A stretch of DNA of 64,000 nucleotides from Chlorobiaceae bacterium (GTDB taxonomy: Bacteria > Bacteroidota > Chlorobiia > Chlorobiales > Chlorobiaceae), in assembly GCA_012972835.1 (NCBI GenBank), contig JABDHK010000029.1, positions 61,968-125,967 of the forward strand, written 5' to 3'. Made by a program: the position numbers and the translations under genes. Under the pieces are notes generated by a model. The model was not told the origin of the DNA. It saw only the letters and a list, made by a program, of their open reading frames with translations, and did not search any database. Numbering within the stretch: position 1 is the stretch's first letter; each line of letters starts with the position of its first letter. Below are positions 36,587-46,935 of the stretch, in pieces.

Positions 36587-37626
36587 CGATTGTTCCGGTT
36601 TGTCCCTCACCGATTTTACAGCATGAAACGGTTCAGATGGCGCATGGCGCCGGAGGACGGTTATCGCAGACGCTCATGCAGCGGGTTTTTATGCCGCATC
36701 TGCACAATGCATTTCTCGATTTGCTTGACGATCAGGCAAAGCTTGATCTGCCCGCAGGCCGAACTGCCTTCACCACCGATACCTATGTGGTGAGTCCGGT
36801 TTTTTTCCCGGGTGGTAATATCGGTGAGCTTGCTGTGAACGGGACGGTCAACGATCTGTCGGTTGGCGGGGCAACGCCGATCTATCTGAGTGCAGGTTTT
36901 GTGCTTGAGGAGGGGTTTTCGCTTGTCGAGCTGGAAACCATTGTCAAGAGTATGGCAGAGGCTGCACGAAAAGCGGAAGTCATGATTGTTACTGGTGATA
37001 CCAAGGTGGTGGGGAAAGGGCAGTGCGACAGGATCTTTATCAATACCTCCGGCATTGGTATTATAAGAGAGGGGGTCAATCTCTCCTGTCGCAACCTTCA
37101 GCCGGGCGACACTATTATTCTCTCAGGGACAGTGGGAGATCATGGTATGGCCATCATGACCTCTCGCGAAGGGCTCTCCTTTCAGTCAAGGATAACAAGC
37201 GACTGTGCTGCATTGAACGCCATGATTGCAGCTGTGCTTGATGTTGTTCCCTCTGTTCATGCCATGCGTGACCCGACAAGGGGTGGGGTAGCTGCTACCT
37301 TGAATGAACTGGCGGTATCTTCTGCTGTTGGAATTGAAATCAATGAAACAGCTATTCCCGTAAAACCCGATGTTCGCGGTGCCTGTGAACTGCTTGGCAT
37401 TGATCCGCTTCATGTGGCAAACGAGGGCAAGTTGGTTCTTGCAGTGGCAGGTGAGTATGCCGGAACAGTTCTTGATCTCCTGCGCTCATGTGAGCCTGGT
37501 CGGGATGCAGTTATCATTGGATCAGTTGTCAACGATCATCCTGGTATGGTTGTGATGCGTACAGCATTCGGCAGCCGCCGAATTGTGGATCTACCCCTTG
37601 GGGAGCAGCTGCCGAGAATTTGCTGA
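36583..37626 (+). CDS. hypE: Hydrogenase maturation protein HypE
   Basis: The 347-residue PurM-like ATPase has [12 protein letters not shown] at the N-terminus and ends EQLPRIC, the terminal Cys being the site where HypF adds a carbamoyl group that HypE dehydrates to a cyanide. The ATG overlaps the hypD stop. It faces lpd with only two bases between the stop codons. Confidence 0.96.
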   Translation: MTIVPVCPSPILQHETVQMAHGAGGRLSQTLMQRVFMPHLHNAFLDLLDDQAKLDLPAGRTAFTTDTYVVSPVFFPGGNIGELAVNGTVNDLSVGGATPIYLSAGFVLEEGFSLVELETIVKSMAEAARKAEVMIVTGDTKVVGKGQCDRIFINTSGIGIIREGVNLSCRNLQPGDTIILSGTVGDHGMAIMTSREGLSFQSRITSDCAALNAMIAAVLDVVPSVHAMRDPTRGGVAATLNELAVSSAVGIEINETAIPVKPDVRGACELLGIDPLHVANEGKLVLAVAGEYAGTVLDLLRSCEPGRDAVIIGSVVNDHPGMVVMRTAFGSRRIVDLPLGEQLPRIC

Positions 37627-37628
37627 AT

Positions 37629-39065
37629 TTACATGTTAAGAGATCGTTTTTCAATGGCGAGGGCGGCTTCGCGTAAAACCTCAGAGAGACTTGGGTGCGG
37701 GTGACAGGTTCGGGCGATGTCTTCGGATGATGCTTTGAACTCCATGGCGAGTGCTGCTTCGGCGATGAGGTCGGAGGCGCTTGCTCCAATGATATGGACG
37801 CCGAGGATTTCGTCAGTTTTTGCGTCGGCAAGCATTTTTACAAAACCTTCGGCATCGCCGAGGCCAAGTGCGCGTCCGTTGGCGGCAAATGGGAACTGGC
37901 CGGTTTTGTAGTCGTACCCTTCAGCGCGGAGCTGCTGTTCAGTTTTGCCTACCCAGGCTATTTCGGGTGTCGTGTAGATGACCCAGGGCATGCTGTTGTA
38001 GTCGAGGTGAGGTTTCTGGCCGGCAATGAGTTCGGCGACCATGACTCCTTCGTCTTCGGCTTTGTGGGCGAGCATTGGACCTCGGACGACGTCGCCTATG
38101 GCGTAGACGCCGGGGGCGGTTGTGGCGCACTGGTTGTTGACAGGGATAAAGCCGCGTTCGTCTATCTGGAGTCCGATGGTTTCGAGGTTGAGGTTTTCGG
38201 TGTTTGGTGTGCGGCCTACGGAGACGATGAGTTTATCGCATTCGAGGGTGTGCTCGGATCCCTGATCGTCGGTGTAGGCTATGCTGACACCGTTTGGTGT
38301 TTGTTTTGCCTGGCCGATTCTGACGTCGAGCTTGATGTGAAGGCCTTGCTTGAGAAAGAGCTTTGAGGCCTCTCTTGAGATGCTTTCGTCAGCAGCGCCG
38401 AGGAATGAGGGCATAACTTCGAGGACAGTGACCTCTGCGCCGAGCCTGCGCCAGACTGATCCTACTTCGAGACCGATGACGCCTGCTCCTATGACTCCGA
38501 GTTTTTTTGGTGCTTCACTGAATTTGAGTGCTCCTTCGTTGTCGCAGATGGTATGGTTATCGACCTTGACGTTGGGGATGTGGCGGGCTTTTGATCCGGT
38601 GGCGATGATGACCTTCTGTGCTAGCACTTCTTCCTCTCCCTCTTTGCCGGTGATGATGATGCGGTATCCGGCGTCGGTCTTTCCGGCAAACGAGCCATGT
38701 CCCTTGAGGAGGGTGATTTTGTTTTTACGGAAAAGGAACTGGATGCCTGCGGTCATTCTGGTGACAATATCCTCTTTGCGCTGCTGCATTTGTGCAACAT
38801 CGATGCTGACTCCGCTGACACTGATGCCATGGCTCTGGAGGTGGTGTGATACTTTTTCGTAGACCTCTGATGAGGCGACGAGCGCTTTGAGTGGTATGCA
38901 GCCGGCGTTGAGGCAGGTACCCCCAAGGCGAGGTTCGCCTGTCGGGTTGTCGTAGGAGTTGAATTCACAGCAGGCTACCGAAAAGCCAAGTTGAGCGGCA
39001 CGGATGGCCGCTATGTAGCCTCCAGGTCCTGCGCCGATTACGAGTATGTCGAATTGTCTGTTCAT
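37629..39065 (-). CDS. lpd: Dihydrolipoyl dehydrogenase
   Basis: The 478-residue flavoprotein begins MNRQFDILVIGAGPGGYIAA, has the redox disulfide in GGTCLNAGCIPLKA, an NAD-binding GVIGAGVIGLEVGS segment and the C-terminal HPHPSLSEVLREA with the catalytic His-Glu pair. As E3 it reoxidises lipoamide. It is the third gene after sucA and sucB, so it probably serves 2-oxoglutarate dehydrogenase. The upstream extension to 39164 overlaps sucB and is rejected. Confidence 0.95.
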   Translation of the reverse strand: MNRQFDILVIGAGPGGYIAAIRAAQLGFSVACCEFNSYDNPTGEPRLGGTCLNAGCIPLKALVASSEVYEKVSHHLQSHGISVSGVSIDVAQMQQRKEDIVTRMTAGIQFLFRKNKITLLKGHGSFAGKTDAGYRIIITGKEGEEEVLAQKVIIATGSKARHIPNVKVDNHTICDNEGALKFSEAPKKLGVIGAGVIGLEVGSVWRRLGAEVTVLEVMPSFLGAADESISREASKLFLKQGLHIKLDVRIGQAKQTPNGVSIAYTDDQGSEHTLECDKLIVSVGRTPNTENLNLETIGLQIDERGFIPVNNQCATTAPGVYAIGDVVRGPMLAHKAEDEGVMVAELIAGQKPHLDYNSMPWVIYTTPEIAWVGKTEQQLRAEGYDYKTGQFPFAANGRALGLGDAEGFVKMLADAKTDEILGVHIIGASASDLIAEAALAMEFKASSEDIARTCHPHPSLSEVLREAALAIEKRSLNM

Positions 39066-39081
39066 AGTGTTGTTTCTCCGC

Positions 39082-40323
39082 TTAAAGGTCGAGTAAGAGG
39101 CGCGCCGGATCTTCCAGTGCATTTTTGATGGCTGTGAGGCCGAGGACTGCTTCCTTTCCGTCAATGATGCGGTGGTCGTAGGACATTGCCAGATAGTTCA
39201 TTGGTCGTATGACGATCTCTCCATGTTCGACAACTGCTCTCTCCGTTGTGGCGTGGATGCCGAGTATGGCCGATTGGGGGGGATTGATGATTGGTGTTGA
39301 GAGCATCGAGCCGAAAACTCCGCCATTGGATATGGAGAAGGTGCCGCCGGAGAGCTCATCAAGGGAGAGTGTGCCGATTTTTGCCTTGATGGTGTAGTCG
39401 GCGATTTTGCGCTCTATTTCGGCAATGCTCATCTGGTCGGCATTGCGCAGGATGGGTACCACGAGGCCTCTTGGTGAGCTGACGGCTATCCCGATATCGA
39501 AGTAACCGTGATAGATGATATCCTTGCCTTCAACAGATGCGTTGAGGACGGGATATTTGCGGAGTGCGTGTACCGCCGCCTTGACAAAGAAGGAGACGAT
39601 GCCGAGTCTGACGCCGTGCTCTTTTTCAAAGGTTTCCCTGTAGCGCTTTCGCAGGTCGATGACCGCCTGCATGTTAACCTCGTTGAAGGTGGTAAGTATG
39701 GCGTTGGTAGCCTGGGAGTGAAGAAGCCTTTCGGCAATGCGTGCGCGGAGTCGGGTCATGGGGACGCGCTGTTCGGGGCGTTCGGTGATGAGCGGACTCT
39801 CAAGGTGTGCTTCGAATGGTTTGAGCTTGGGTGGAGCAGGCGTTGCTGGCGAAGCTGGTTCAGTACCGCTTGCTATTGCTGCAAGGACATCTCCTTTGGT
39901 GATTCTTCCCTCCCTGCCGGTGCCCTCTACCTGTGAAGCTGTCAAGCCTGTTTCGGCCATGAGCTTTGCTGCTGCAGGCATAGCATTACCCTCCCTGCCC
40001 TGAGATGCTGCCGGTTGAGGTGATTCCTTTGCTTCATCAGGTTTCCCTTTTTCAGACACAAGAGGGAGAGGTGCTGTTTTACCTTGGGTGTCGATGCGGG
40101 CAAGTACCTGTTTGGGTTTGACGGTTCCTCCGTCAGCAACAAGAATTTCGAAGAGGGTGCCAGCTGCGGGTGAGGGTACGTCGAAGACTACTTTGTCGGT
40201 TTCTATTTCAAAGAGGATCTCGTCGACGGCAACGGGTTCTCCTGGTTTTTTTTTCCAGTTGAGCAGTGTTGCTTCGGCAACGGATTCCGATAACTGGGAT
40301 ATGGTGACATCAATGATTGCCAT
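39082..40323 (-). CDS. sucB: 2-oxoglutarate dehydrogenase E2, dihydrolipoyl succinyltransferase
   Basis: The 413-residue protein has one lipoyl domain ([18 protein letters not shown] with the lipoyl Lys), a Pro/Ala-rich linker, an E1/E3-binding domain ([20 protein letters not shown]) and a catalytic domain ending with [16 protein letters not shown]. The E2 core moves the succinyl group to CoA. It is 10 bases after sucA. Confidence 0.95.
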   Translation of the reverse strand: MAIIDVTISQLSESVAEATLLNWKKKPGEPVAVDEILFEIETDKVVFDVPSPAAGTLFEILVADGGTVKPKQVLARIDTQGKTAPLPLVSEKGKPDEAKESPQPAASQGREGNAMPAAAKLMAETGLTASQVEGTGREGRITKGDVLAAIASGTEPASPATPAPPKLKPFEAHLESPLITERPEQRVPMTRLRARIAERLLHSQATNAILTTFNEVNMQAVIDLRKRYRETFEKEHGVRLGIVSFFVKAAVHALRKYPVLNASVEGKDIIYHGYFDIGIAVSSPRGLVVPILRNADQMSIAEIERKIADYTIKAKIGTLSLDELSGGTFSISNGGVFGSMLSTPIINPPQSAILGIHATTERAVVEHGEIVIRPMNYLAMSYDHRIIDGKEAVLGLTAIKNALEDPARLLLDL

Positions 40324-40333
40324 TCGTCAGAAA

Positions 40334-43165
40334 TTATTTGTTAAAAAAGACACTGAACTCACCGAATGCCTGATCCAGTAATGCATTCTGCTCTATGACA
40401 TGGGTTGCTGCATAGCCGCATGCCGTAGAAGCCGAGGCGAGACGACCTGCATAGCCGAACTGCTGGCCCGGTGACATGGCTTTCATGATATAGTGCTGGA
40501 GGAATCGCCAGTAGCCCTGGTTTTTTGGCTCGTCCTGGCACCAGACAATCTCACGGAGGGCAGGGTAGCGGGCGAGTTGTGCTGAAAACTCTTCTGCAGG
40601 GAAGGGGTAGAGCTGTTCCATGCGGATAATGGCAACATTTTCAGCGGTGTTTTCGCGGCGGCGGTTGATGAGGTCGTAATAGACCTTGCCGGAGCAGGCG
40701 ATAAGGCGCTTGACCTGGTCAGAGCTTGCGGTTATGTCGCCGATGATGTTCTGGAAATTGCCAGTGGAGAGATCGGCAAGGGGTGAGACCGCTTCCTTGT
40801 TGCGGAGCAGGGATTTAGGTGTGAGAATGATAAGCGGTTTGCGGATCATGGTGGTTATCTGGCGGCGCAGCAGGTGGAAGATCTGGGCTGGATTGCTTGG
40901 CTGGCAGACCTGGATGTTGTTTTCAGCGCAAAGCTGGAGAAAGCGCTCGGGCCGGGCGGAGGAGTGTTCGGGGCCCTGGCCTTCATAGCCATGGGGCAGC
41001 ATGAGGGTGAGACCAGATGCCAGTCCCCATTTGACCTCTCCGGAGGTTATGAACTGGTCAATGAGTACCTGTGCTCCGTTGGCAAAGTCGCCGAACTGCG
41101 CTTCCCATATAACGAGAGTATCGGGTGCGGAGATGGAGTAGCCATACTCGAAACCAAGAACCGCCTCTTCGGAGAGGACTGAGTCGATCACGGTAAAGGG
41201 TGCCTGATTGTCGGTGACGTTCTGGAGGGGGATGTAGATGCCTGAATCCCATTTTTCACGGTTCTGGTCGTGCAGTACTGCGTGGCGGTGGGAAAAGGTT
41301 GCTCTGCCGCTGTCCTGGCCGGTAATGCGTATGGGGTAGCCGCCTGCTACGAGGGATGCGAAGGCGAGGTGTTCGCCCATGCCCCAGTCAAGTTGCTGTT
41401 CATCCTTGCCCATGCGGGCGCGGTCATTGATTACTTTTTCGACCAGCGGGTGAAGCTTGAACTGGTCGGGCACTTTGGTTATCCTTTCCGAAAGTCGTTT
41501 GAGTTCGGCCATCGGCACACCGGTTTCCGGGATCTCACTGCGGCGGGTTGATGGTTCCGAGGTAAAGATGGTTTTGTTGACAAGGATGGGATTGGTGCTG
41601 TATCTGCCTTCGTCGAGATCCTTGCGGAACTGCTTGCCGATTGCGTCAGCGTAATCTTCGGAGATGACGCCCTGCGAGTAGAGTCTCTCGGCATAGAGTT
41701 TCCGGGTGCCTGGGTGCTTGTCGATATTTTTGTACATGAGTGGCTGGGTCATGGCTGGCGTGTCCTGCTCATTGTGCCCCAGCTTGCGGAAACAGATGAT
41801 GTCGATGACGACGTCGCGCTTGAAGGCCTGGCGGTAGTCGAGTGCCATCTGTGTTGCAAGGATAACTGATTCGGGATCGTCGCCGTTGACGTGGAGCACG
41901 GGGGCTTCGATCATTTTGACAACGTCGGTGCAGTAGGTGGTTGAGCGGCTGTCGCGGGGGTCAGAAGTAGTGAAGCCGATCTGGTTGTTGATGACAATGT
42001 GAACGGTTCCTCCTGTGCCGTAACCGCGTGTAAGGGCGAGGTTGAGTGTCTCCATGATGACACCCTGGCCGGAGAATGCCGCGTCGCCGTGAACAAGTAT
42101 AGGGAGTACCTGAGAGCCATCCCTGTCGCCGCGGCGAACCTGGCGAGCCTTGACTGCTCCTTCGACCACCGGGTTGACGATTTCGAGGTGCGATGGGTTG
42201 AAGGCAAGGGAGAGATTGACAGGGCCGCCGGGTGTTGCAATGTCGCTGGTGAATCCCTGATGGTATTTGACATCTCCTGAAGGGAGATCATTGGCATGCT
42301 TGCCTTCGAACTCATCGAAAAGGTCGAGGGGATTTTTCCCCATGATATTGACCAGCACATTGAGCCGGCCCCGGTGCGCCATGCCGATGACAATCTCCTG
42401 AACACCGGCCTTGCCTGCGCGCTGGATGAGCTCGTCCATGGATGCGATGAAGCTCTCTCCACCTTCAAGGGAGAAGCGTTTCTGGCCAATGAATCGTGTG
42501 TGGAGGTAGCGTTCGAATCCTTCGGCTGCGGTGAGACGCTGGAGGATGAGTTTTTTCTTGTCGGGGTTGAAATCGGGTTTTGAGCGTATAGTTTCAAGCT
42601 TTGCCTGCCACCATCGCTTTTCGGTCTGGTCAGTGATGTACATGAACTCTATACCGAGGGTACCGCAGTAGGTTTCGCGGAGGTTCTGCAGTAACTCCCG
42701 GAGTGGCATGGTTTCGCATCCGAAGTAGGTGTTGCTGGTGTTGAAGACGATATCCATGTCGGTGTCGGAGAAGCCGTAAAAAGAGGGCTCAAGATCCGGC
42801 AGTGCCGGGCGCTCCTGACGCTTGAGGGGGTCAAGATCGGCCCAGCGTGATCCTATGTTGCGATACGCTGCGATCAGCTTCTGAACCGATACCCGTTTAC
42901 GTCCGAGTTCGGCATCGGGGCTTGCTACCACCCGGCAGATCGGCCCCATGCGTGCTCTCTCTGCAAAGGATGCCTGAATGGTTGAGTGCGGGATGTCGCG
43001 GCTGTCGGTGCCGTTCGAACCGGGGAGATTCTGCATGGCGTCAAACCAGGTGCGCCACTCTTCAGCGACAGAGCCGGGGTTGTTGAGATACTCTTCGTAA
43101 AGGTCTTCGAGGTATGGGGCATTGCCGCCGAAAAGATAGGAGGTGCTGCTGTATTGCTGCATCAT
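40334..43165 (-). CDS. sucA: 2-oxoglutarate dehydrogenase E1
   Basis: The 943-residue thiamine enzyme has an N-terminal E2-binding segment (LFGGNAPYLEDLYEEYLNNP), GMAHRGRLNVLVNIMGKNP, HVNGDDPESV and IDIICFRKLGHNEQDTPAMTQP, all typical of SucA. It decarboxylates 2-oxoglutarate. With sucB and lpd it makes a complete complex. In a bacterium that fixes carbon through the reductive TCA cycle, a ferredoxin-linked enzyme would be expected instead, so this set is notable. Confidence 0.96.
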   Translation of the reverse strand: MMQQYSSTSYLFGGNAPYLEDLYEEYLNNPGSVAEEWRTWFDAMQNLPGSNGTDSRDIPHSTIQASFAERARMGPICRVVASPDAELGRKRVSVQKLIAAYRNIGSRWADLDPLKRQERPALPDLEPSFYGFSDTDMDIVFNTSNTYFGCETMPLRELLQNLRETYCGTLGIEFMYITDQTEKRWWQAKLETIRSKPDFNPDKKKLILQRLTAAEGFERYLHTRFIGQKRFSLEGGESFIASMDELIQRAGKAGVQEIVIGMAHRGRLNVLVNIMGKNPLDLFDEFEGKHANDLPSGDVKYHQGFTSDIATPGGPVNLSLAFNPSHLEIVNPVVEGAVKARQVRRGDRDGSQVLPILVHGDAAFSGQGVIMETLNLALTRGYGTGGTVHIVINNQIGFTTSDPRDSRSTTYCTDVVKMIEAPVLHVNGDDPESVILATQMALDYRQAFKRDVVIDIICFRKLGHNEQDTPAMTQPLMYKNIDKHPGTRKLYAERLYSQGVISEDYADAIGKQFRKDLDEGRYSTNPILVNKTIFTSEPSTRRSEIPETGVPMAELKRLSERITKVPDQFKLHPLVEKVINDRARMGKDEQQLDWGMGEHLAFASLVAGGYPIRITGQDSGRATFSHRHAVLHDQNREKWDSGIYIPLQNVTDNQAPFTVIDSVLSEEAVLGFEYGYSISAPDTLVIWEAQFGDFANGAQVLIDQFITSGEVKWGLASGLTLMLPHGYEGQGPEHSSARPERFLQLCAENNIQVCQPSNPAQIFHLLRRQITTMIRKPLIILTPKSLLRNKEAVSPLADLSTGNFQNIIGDITASSDQVKRLIACSGKVYYDLINRRRENTAENVAIIRMEQLYPFPAEEFSAQLARYPALREIVWCQDEPKNQGYWRFLQHYIMKAMSPGQQFGYAGRLASASTACGYAATHVIEQNALLDQAFGEFSVFFNK

Positions 43166-43334
43166 GGTGTGAGGTGATTATCTTCGAGAGAATTTGCGGG
43201 GAGAGAGGGTGTGTGATGTTTCTGTGCCTGTTTGATCCATTCTCTTTGAGGTAGTGTTTCCGTGGCCCGGTGAATGATTATGAAGTATAAGATATATCGG
43301 GGGTTGTTTTGAAGAATTTCGCGAAATAATATTT

Positions 43335-43352
43335 AACATTATTCATAATGTT
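43335..43352. promoter_or_regulatory. 18-base inverted repeat upstream of sucA
   Basis: AACATTAT and ATAATGTT flank a two-base centre, about 170 bases before the sucA start. It is a candidate regulator site; the protein is unknown. The rest of 43166-43422 shows no gene. Confidence 0.4.
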
Positions 43353-43422
43353 CGATACGATCGTGCCGGAGATACTTTGGGTTGCCAGAGCCAAGCATTG
43401 TTCTGACACGATTACATGGCAG

Positions 43423-43641
43423 TTATGATTTTACGTTCGACGAAGCCTCTTGTTCGCTTTTTGTAACTTTTGTTTCAGGTGCATCAACAACCTTCTTGAT
43501 TTCGGTTTCAAAATCACTCTGAGCATTTTTAAACTCCTTCAATCCTTTTCCCAAGCCTCTCATCAGCTCAGGGAGTTTGCGAGGTCCAAAAAACAACAGG
43601 GCGACACCGCCAATCAGCACCAAATCCATCTGTCCAAACAT
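43423..43641 (-). CDS. tatA: Twin-arginine translocase subunit TatA/E
   Basis: The 72-residue protein has one helix (DLVLIGGVALLFFGPRKLPELMRGLGKGLKEFK) with the FGP hinge and an amphipathic segment, then an acidic tail. It forms the pore part of the twin-arginine export system. No tatB or tatC is adjacent. Confidence 0.93.
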   Translation of the reverse strand: MFGQMDLVLIGGVALLFFGPRKLPELMRGLGKGLKEFKNAQSDFETEIKKVVDAPETKVTKSEQEASSNVKS

Positions 43642-43776
43642 TGCCGTTCTCCTTCTCGTTTAAAGCTCGTTTTAAAGTTCAGTAATTCTTCTGATTTTAA
43701 GCAATTTTCAAATTGATACAAACTTACTCTAACCCGCCAGTTTTTTGCTGCCCCACAGAACGTTCTGGTGAGATGG

Positions 43777-44151
43777 TTATATAATCTTGCAGGGAATAAC
43801 AGCATCTTCATCAAAGGAGTAGATAGCACACAAACGGTGATACCCATCGGCAATGATGACCTTGCCATGATAGACATCCCGTACTAAAAGAAGCGGTGCA
43901 ATTTCCTGGCCGGATTCAATTTTATCTTGATCTTTTTTGACATGCGAATTGCTGACACCAAGCAGCGAAAGATTGGATGCCCTGAAAATATCTTTTGCCT
44001 TGAATTCTGATATGGCAGCTTTTTTTAATTTTTTGACAACAGCCTTAGCAACAGATTCTTCAAAAATCAAACTCAAATAGGATTTTGCGGCTGGATAGTC
44101 ATGATTTTCCGGTTCATTCAGCCATTTTATGGCAACTTGTTTCTTGGGCAT
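43777..44151 (-). CDS. Small ParB/sulfiredoxin-fold protein
   Basis: The 124-residue protein contains LLLVRDVYHGKVIIADGYHRLCAIYSFDEDAVIPC, which resembles the ParB/sulfiredoxin nucleotide-binding fold around a G-Y-H-R motif. It lacks the helix-turn-helix of partition ParB proteins, so a role in chromosome segregation is unlikely. Function is unknown. It stands alone between tatA and an unknown membrane protein. Confidence 0.65.
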   Translation of the reverse strand: MPKKQVAIKWLNEPENHDYPAAKSYLSLIFEESVAKAVVKKLKKAAISEFKAKDIFRASNLSLLGVSNSHVKKDQDKIESGQEIAPLLLVRDVYHGKVIIADGYHRLCAIYSFDEDAVIPCKII

Positions 44152-44258
44152 AGTTAAAGCTCCTTTTCAGATAAAGTTATGTGGGTTACGCAGAGCTTAA
44201 AGTCTCGGCACAATGCGGCATCGAACTGCCTATATGTAATATAGGTGTCAACAATCGT

Positions 44259-44984
44259 TTAAATAAGTGTTTTTATAGCCTTTTTTTCAGGTTCCCCTGC
44301 AATTGACCATTTGATAGCATCTTCATGAAGTGAGGCGTAGAAGGTATGAAATTGGGCATAAGAGATCAGGGAGGTAATAGCTACAGAGCCGATAAGCTTT
44401 TCAAAGATACTGAATAACCACATTTGCACCTGGTTGTTCTGATCTCTGAATGGCCAGGGATATGTTGCTAACAGGAGTAGAACAAATATTGCAAAGCCAA
44501 TAACTCCTATGATATACTCTACCTTTTTCTGTTTCCGCGCATAGGAAAAACGCTCTTTTTTGGAAGCAAGTATTTTGCCTTCAATGATAGGGTCTTTTCG
44601 ATGTCGCTCAACAAGCTGAACCGGGCGGTCATAAAATTTGATCTTTTTCTGCAGTTGATTCGAGTGCTTGATACACTTATGAACAAAAACCTGACAATCA
44701 AGCTGCAGGAGAGAGAGGTTCGGGTTGAGAAGTCGGAGAACCCATGTGTTACGCTCAAATGATAAGGTTCCGTGAGTTTCTGTGACGGCACTTAAAAGGA
44801 TAAACTTTTTACTTTCAAGAAAAAGAGGAATATCGCTCTCTTTAACAGACTCTTTCATCTCCGTAACAATTTTCTCAGCATCACTGGATTCCTGTCCAAA
44901 CGTAGGCCACCATTGATTTCCCTTAAGAACTATTATAAGAGACTCATCCTCAAAGTCACTCGTAAACATAATTTTGGCATGCAT
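44259..44984 (-). CDS. Unknown protein with two C-terminal membrane helices
   Basis: I do not recognise this protein of about 241 residues (start ATG at 44984 behind a GGGAG; the TTG at 45029 is less likely). A soluble N-terminal half of about 165 residues precedes two helices (YIIGVIGFAIFVLLLLATYPW and LFSIFEKLIGSVAITSLISY). No catalytic motif stands out. Confidence 0.6.
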   Translation of the reverse strand: MHAKIMFTSDFEDESLIIVLKGNQWWPTFGQESSDAEKIVTEMKESVKESDIPLFLESKKFILLSAVTETHGTLSFERNTWVLRLLNPNLSLLQLDCQVFVHKCIKHSNQLQKKIKFYDRPVQLVERHRKDPIIEGKILASKKERFSYARKQKKVEYIIGVIGFAIFVLLLLATYPWPFRDQNNQVQMWLFSIFEKLIGSVAITSLISYAQFHTFYASLHEDAIKWSIAGEPEKKAIKTLI

Positions 44985-45076
44985 CGCTCTCCCCCAGTAA
45001 GAATTTCCATAACATGGCAATATTCTCAATTATAACGCTTTCCCCGCTATCCTCATACAGCCACCCATAAGTCCCA

Positions 45077-45847
45077 TTAGTTCCTTGTGTCCTTTTTGTC
45101 CTTGTCCTCTTTGCCACAAACCGGGCACACTTCCTCCTTGCTTACCCGCACTTTTCTTATTTCGCCAGCAAGGGCGTCATAGGTCAGCAGGGTGTTGGTC
45201 AGGGGAATTCCAATGTTGAGAAGATATTTTATGGCTTCGATCGCCTGTATAGACCCAATGACTCCGGGAAGTGCTCCGATCGGGCCTGATGGAGTGGCGG
45301 CGGCAGGGATTCCTTCTTCATGGAAGACGCAACTGTAGCAGGCGGTTTTCCCGGGATGAACGGTCATGGTCTGGCCGTAGAACTGCCTGATGCCAGCATG
45401 AGAGTAGGCTTTATTTGCCTGGTGGCACGTCCTTGCTATGAGAAATTTTGACTCAAAATTGTCGGTGGCATCGATGACGAAGTCATAACGGGCAAGTATC
45501 TCCGGCGCATTCTCAGGGGTAAGGCGGAATGGGTAGGGCTTGAGCTCTATGTTGGGGTCAAGAGCATTGACTCTTTTTTTTGCAGAGCTTACTTTTTCCT
45601 CTCCGATGGAATCAGTGGTATGCAGGATCTGGCGCTGGAGGTTGCTGAGATCTACTATGTCGCCATCCATAAGGCCGATAGTGCCGATACCGGCTGCAGC
45701 AAGATAAAAGGCTGCGGGAGAGCCGAGTCCTCCGGCTCCGATGATGAGCACGCTTGAGTTGAGCAGTTTTTCCTGTCCTTCTTCACCAATCTCTTTGAGT
45801 GTGAGGTGGCGGGCATAGCGCTCCTGCTGCTTCTTGTTCAGTGGCAT
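45077..45847 (-). CDS. thiF: ThiF/MoeB-family adenylyltransferase
   Basis: The 256-residue E1-like enzyme has the nucleotide loop LIIGAGGLGSPAAFYLAAAG, the Asp in DATDNFESKF and two zinc CxxC pairs (CYSC and CPVCGK). It should adenylate the C-terminal glycine of ThiS. A MoeB role cannot be excluded from sequence alone, but it is the last gene of the thiSGHF run and overlaps thiH by ten bases. Confidence 0.9.
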   Translation of the reverse strand: MPLNKKQQERYARHLTLKEIGEEGQEKLLNSSVLIIGAGGLGSPAAFYLAAAGIGTIGLMDGDIVDLSNLQRQILHTTDSIGEEKVSSAKKRVNALDPNIELKPYPFRLTPENAPEILARYDFVIDATDNFESKFLIARTCHQANKAYSHAGIRQFYGQTMTVHPGKTACYSCVFHEEGIPAAATPSGPIGALPGVIGSIQAIEAIKYLLNIGIPLTNTLLTYDALAGEIRKVRVSKEEVCPVCGKEDKDKKDTRN

Positions 45848-46935
45848 GGTTTTGGCTTTTCGGTGTGGGGGTTGGCTTTGTTGCCGTCGGCGGGGCCGTT
45901 GTAGGCGGGTTCCCAGTTTTTAAAGACAGGCTCTATGTTTTTTGCCCGCATTGCTTTGCAGAACTCTTTGGCGGAGCGGTTGTCTTCAACCTCAAATTGA
46001 CCTTTTTCATGGATGTCAGCGTCATGGTAACCGCCTACGGTGGTGCGGCTTTCAATGCTCATTCTGGTGATGCCGAGTCCGGCCATGCCATCGCGGTAGG
46101 TGGCGCTCTCTCTTGTTGAGAGGACAAGTTCCACATCGGGCAGTGCAATGCGGAAGGCAAAGATCATGCGGGCAAGGGTGTGGTCGTCTACCGGGAAGGG
46201 CGGTTTGTATCCTCCGGTCTGTGGCCTGATACGGGGGAAAGAGATGGAGATGCCTGCACGCCAGTAGGTTCGTCCGAGATGGCGCAGATGCCGGTAAAGG
46301 CTCAGTGCATCTTCTACGGGGTCTGAGAGTCCAAGCAGTACCCCGAGTCCAACGGTTTTTATGCCACCTTCAAGTGCTCTTGTGGGAGTTTCAAGGCGGT
46401 CGATATAATCCTTTTTCGGTCCCCAACGGTGCAGTGCTTCGTAGCGTTCGTAGTTGTAGGTCTCCTGGTAGATGGTGATGGCAGTGCAGCCGCTTTCGGC
46501 AAGGGCGCGGTATTCGATGACACTCATGGGAAAGGCTTCGACCGATACCCGCTGCATCTCTTGTGCTGCTATTTCGACACTACGCTGGAGATAGTCAAAG
46601 TCGGCTGTGGCGGTGCGCTCTCCGGTGAGCAGGAGGATGTCGGTGATTCCAAGCTTTTTCATGGCGAGCAGCTCCTGGCGGATCTCGTCGGGTTCAAGGC
46701 GGCGGCGCGGGGTTTTCCGGTCGGAGGCAAAGCCGCAGTAGATACAGCCGCTGGAACAGTGGTTTGAAAGGTAGAGTGGGGCGTAGAGTGTCATGGTTCG
46801 ACCGAAACGACGCAGGGTGAGTGCTCTGGATTGGGCGGCCAGTGTTTCAAGGGAGCTTGATGAGGCTGGAGCGAGCATGGCTGCAAGTGAAGCTGTGTCG
46901 CGGTTGTCGGTGAGCCAATTCGGTAAACTGGTCAC
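45838..46935 (-). CDS. thiH: 2-iminoacetate synthase ThiH
   Basis: The 365-residue radical SAM protein has the [10 protein letters not shown] cluster motif near residue 58 and ThiH features such as [22 protein letters not shown] and [13 protein letters not shown]. It cleaves tyrosine to dehydroglycine for thiazole formation, which is the anaerobic route. The GTG start overlaps the thiG stop (GTGA). Confidence 0.94.
   Translation of the reverse strand: MTSLPNWLTDNRDTASLAAMLAPASSSSLETLAAQSRALTLRRFGRTMTLYAPLYLSNHCSSGCIYCGFASDRKTPRRRLEPDEIRQELLAMKKLGITDILLLTGERTATADFDYLQRSVEIAAQEMQRVSVEAFPMSVIEYRALAESGCTAITIYQETYNYERYEALHRWGPKKDYIDRLETPTRALEGGIKTVGLGVLLGLSDPVEDALSLYRHLRHLGRTYWRAGISISFPRIRPQTGGYKPPFPVDDHTLARMIFAFRIALPDVELVLSTRESATYRDGMAGLGITRMSIESRTTVGGYHDADIHEKGQFEVEDNRSAKEFCKAMRAKNIEPVFKNWEPAYNGPADGNKANPHTEKPKPCH

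Noticed and set aside
37794..38366. 190-codon forward frame opposite lpd
   Set aside because: Antisense to a clear dihydrolipoyl dehydrogenase; no start signal or family features.
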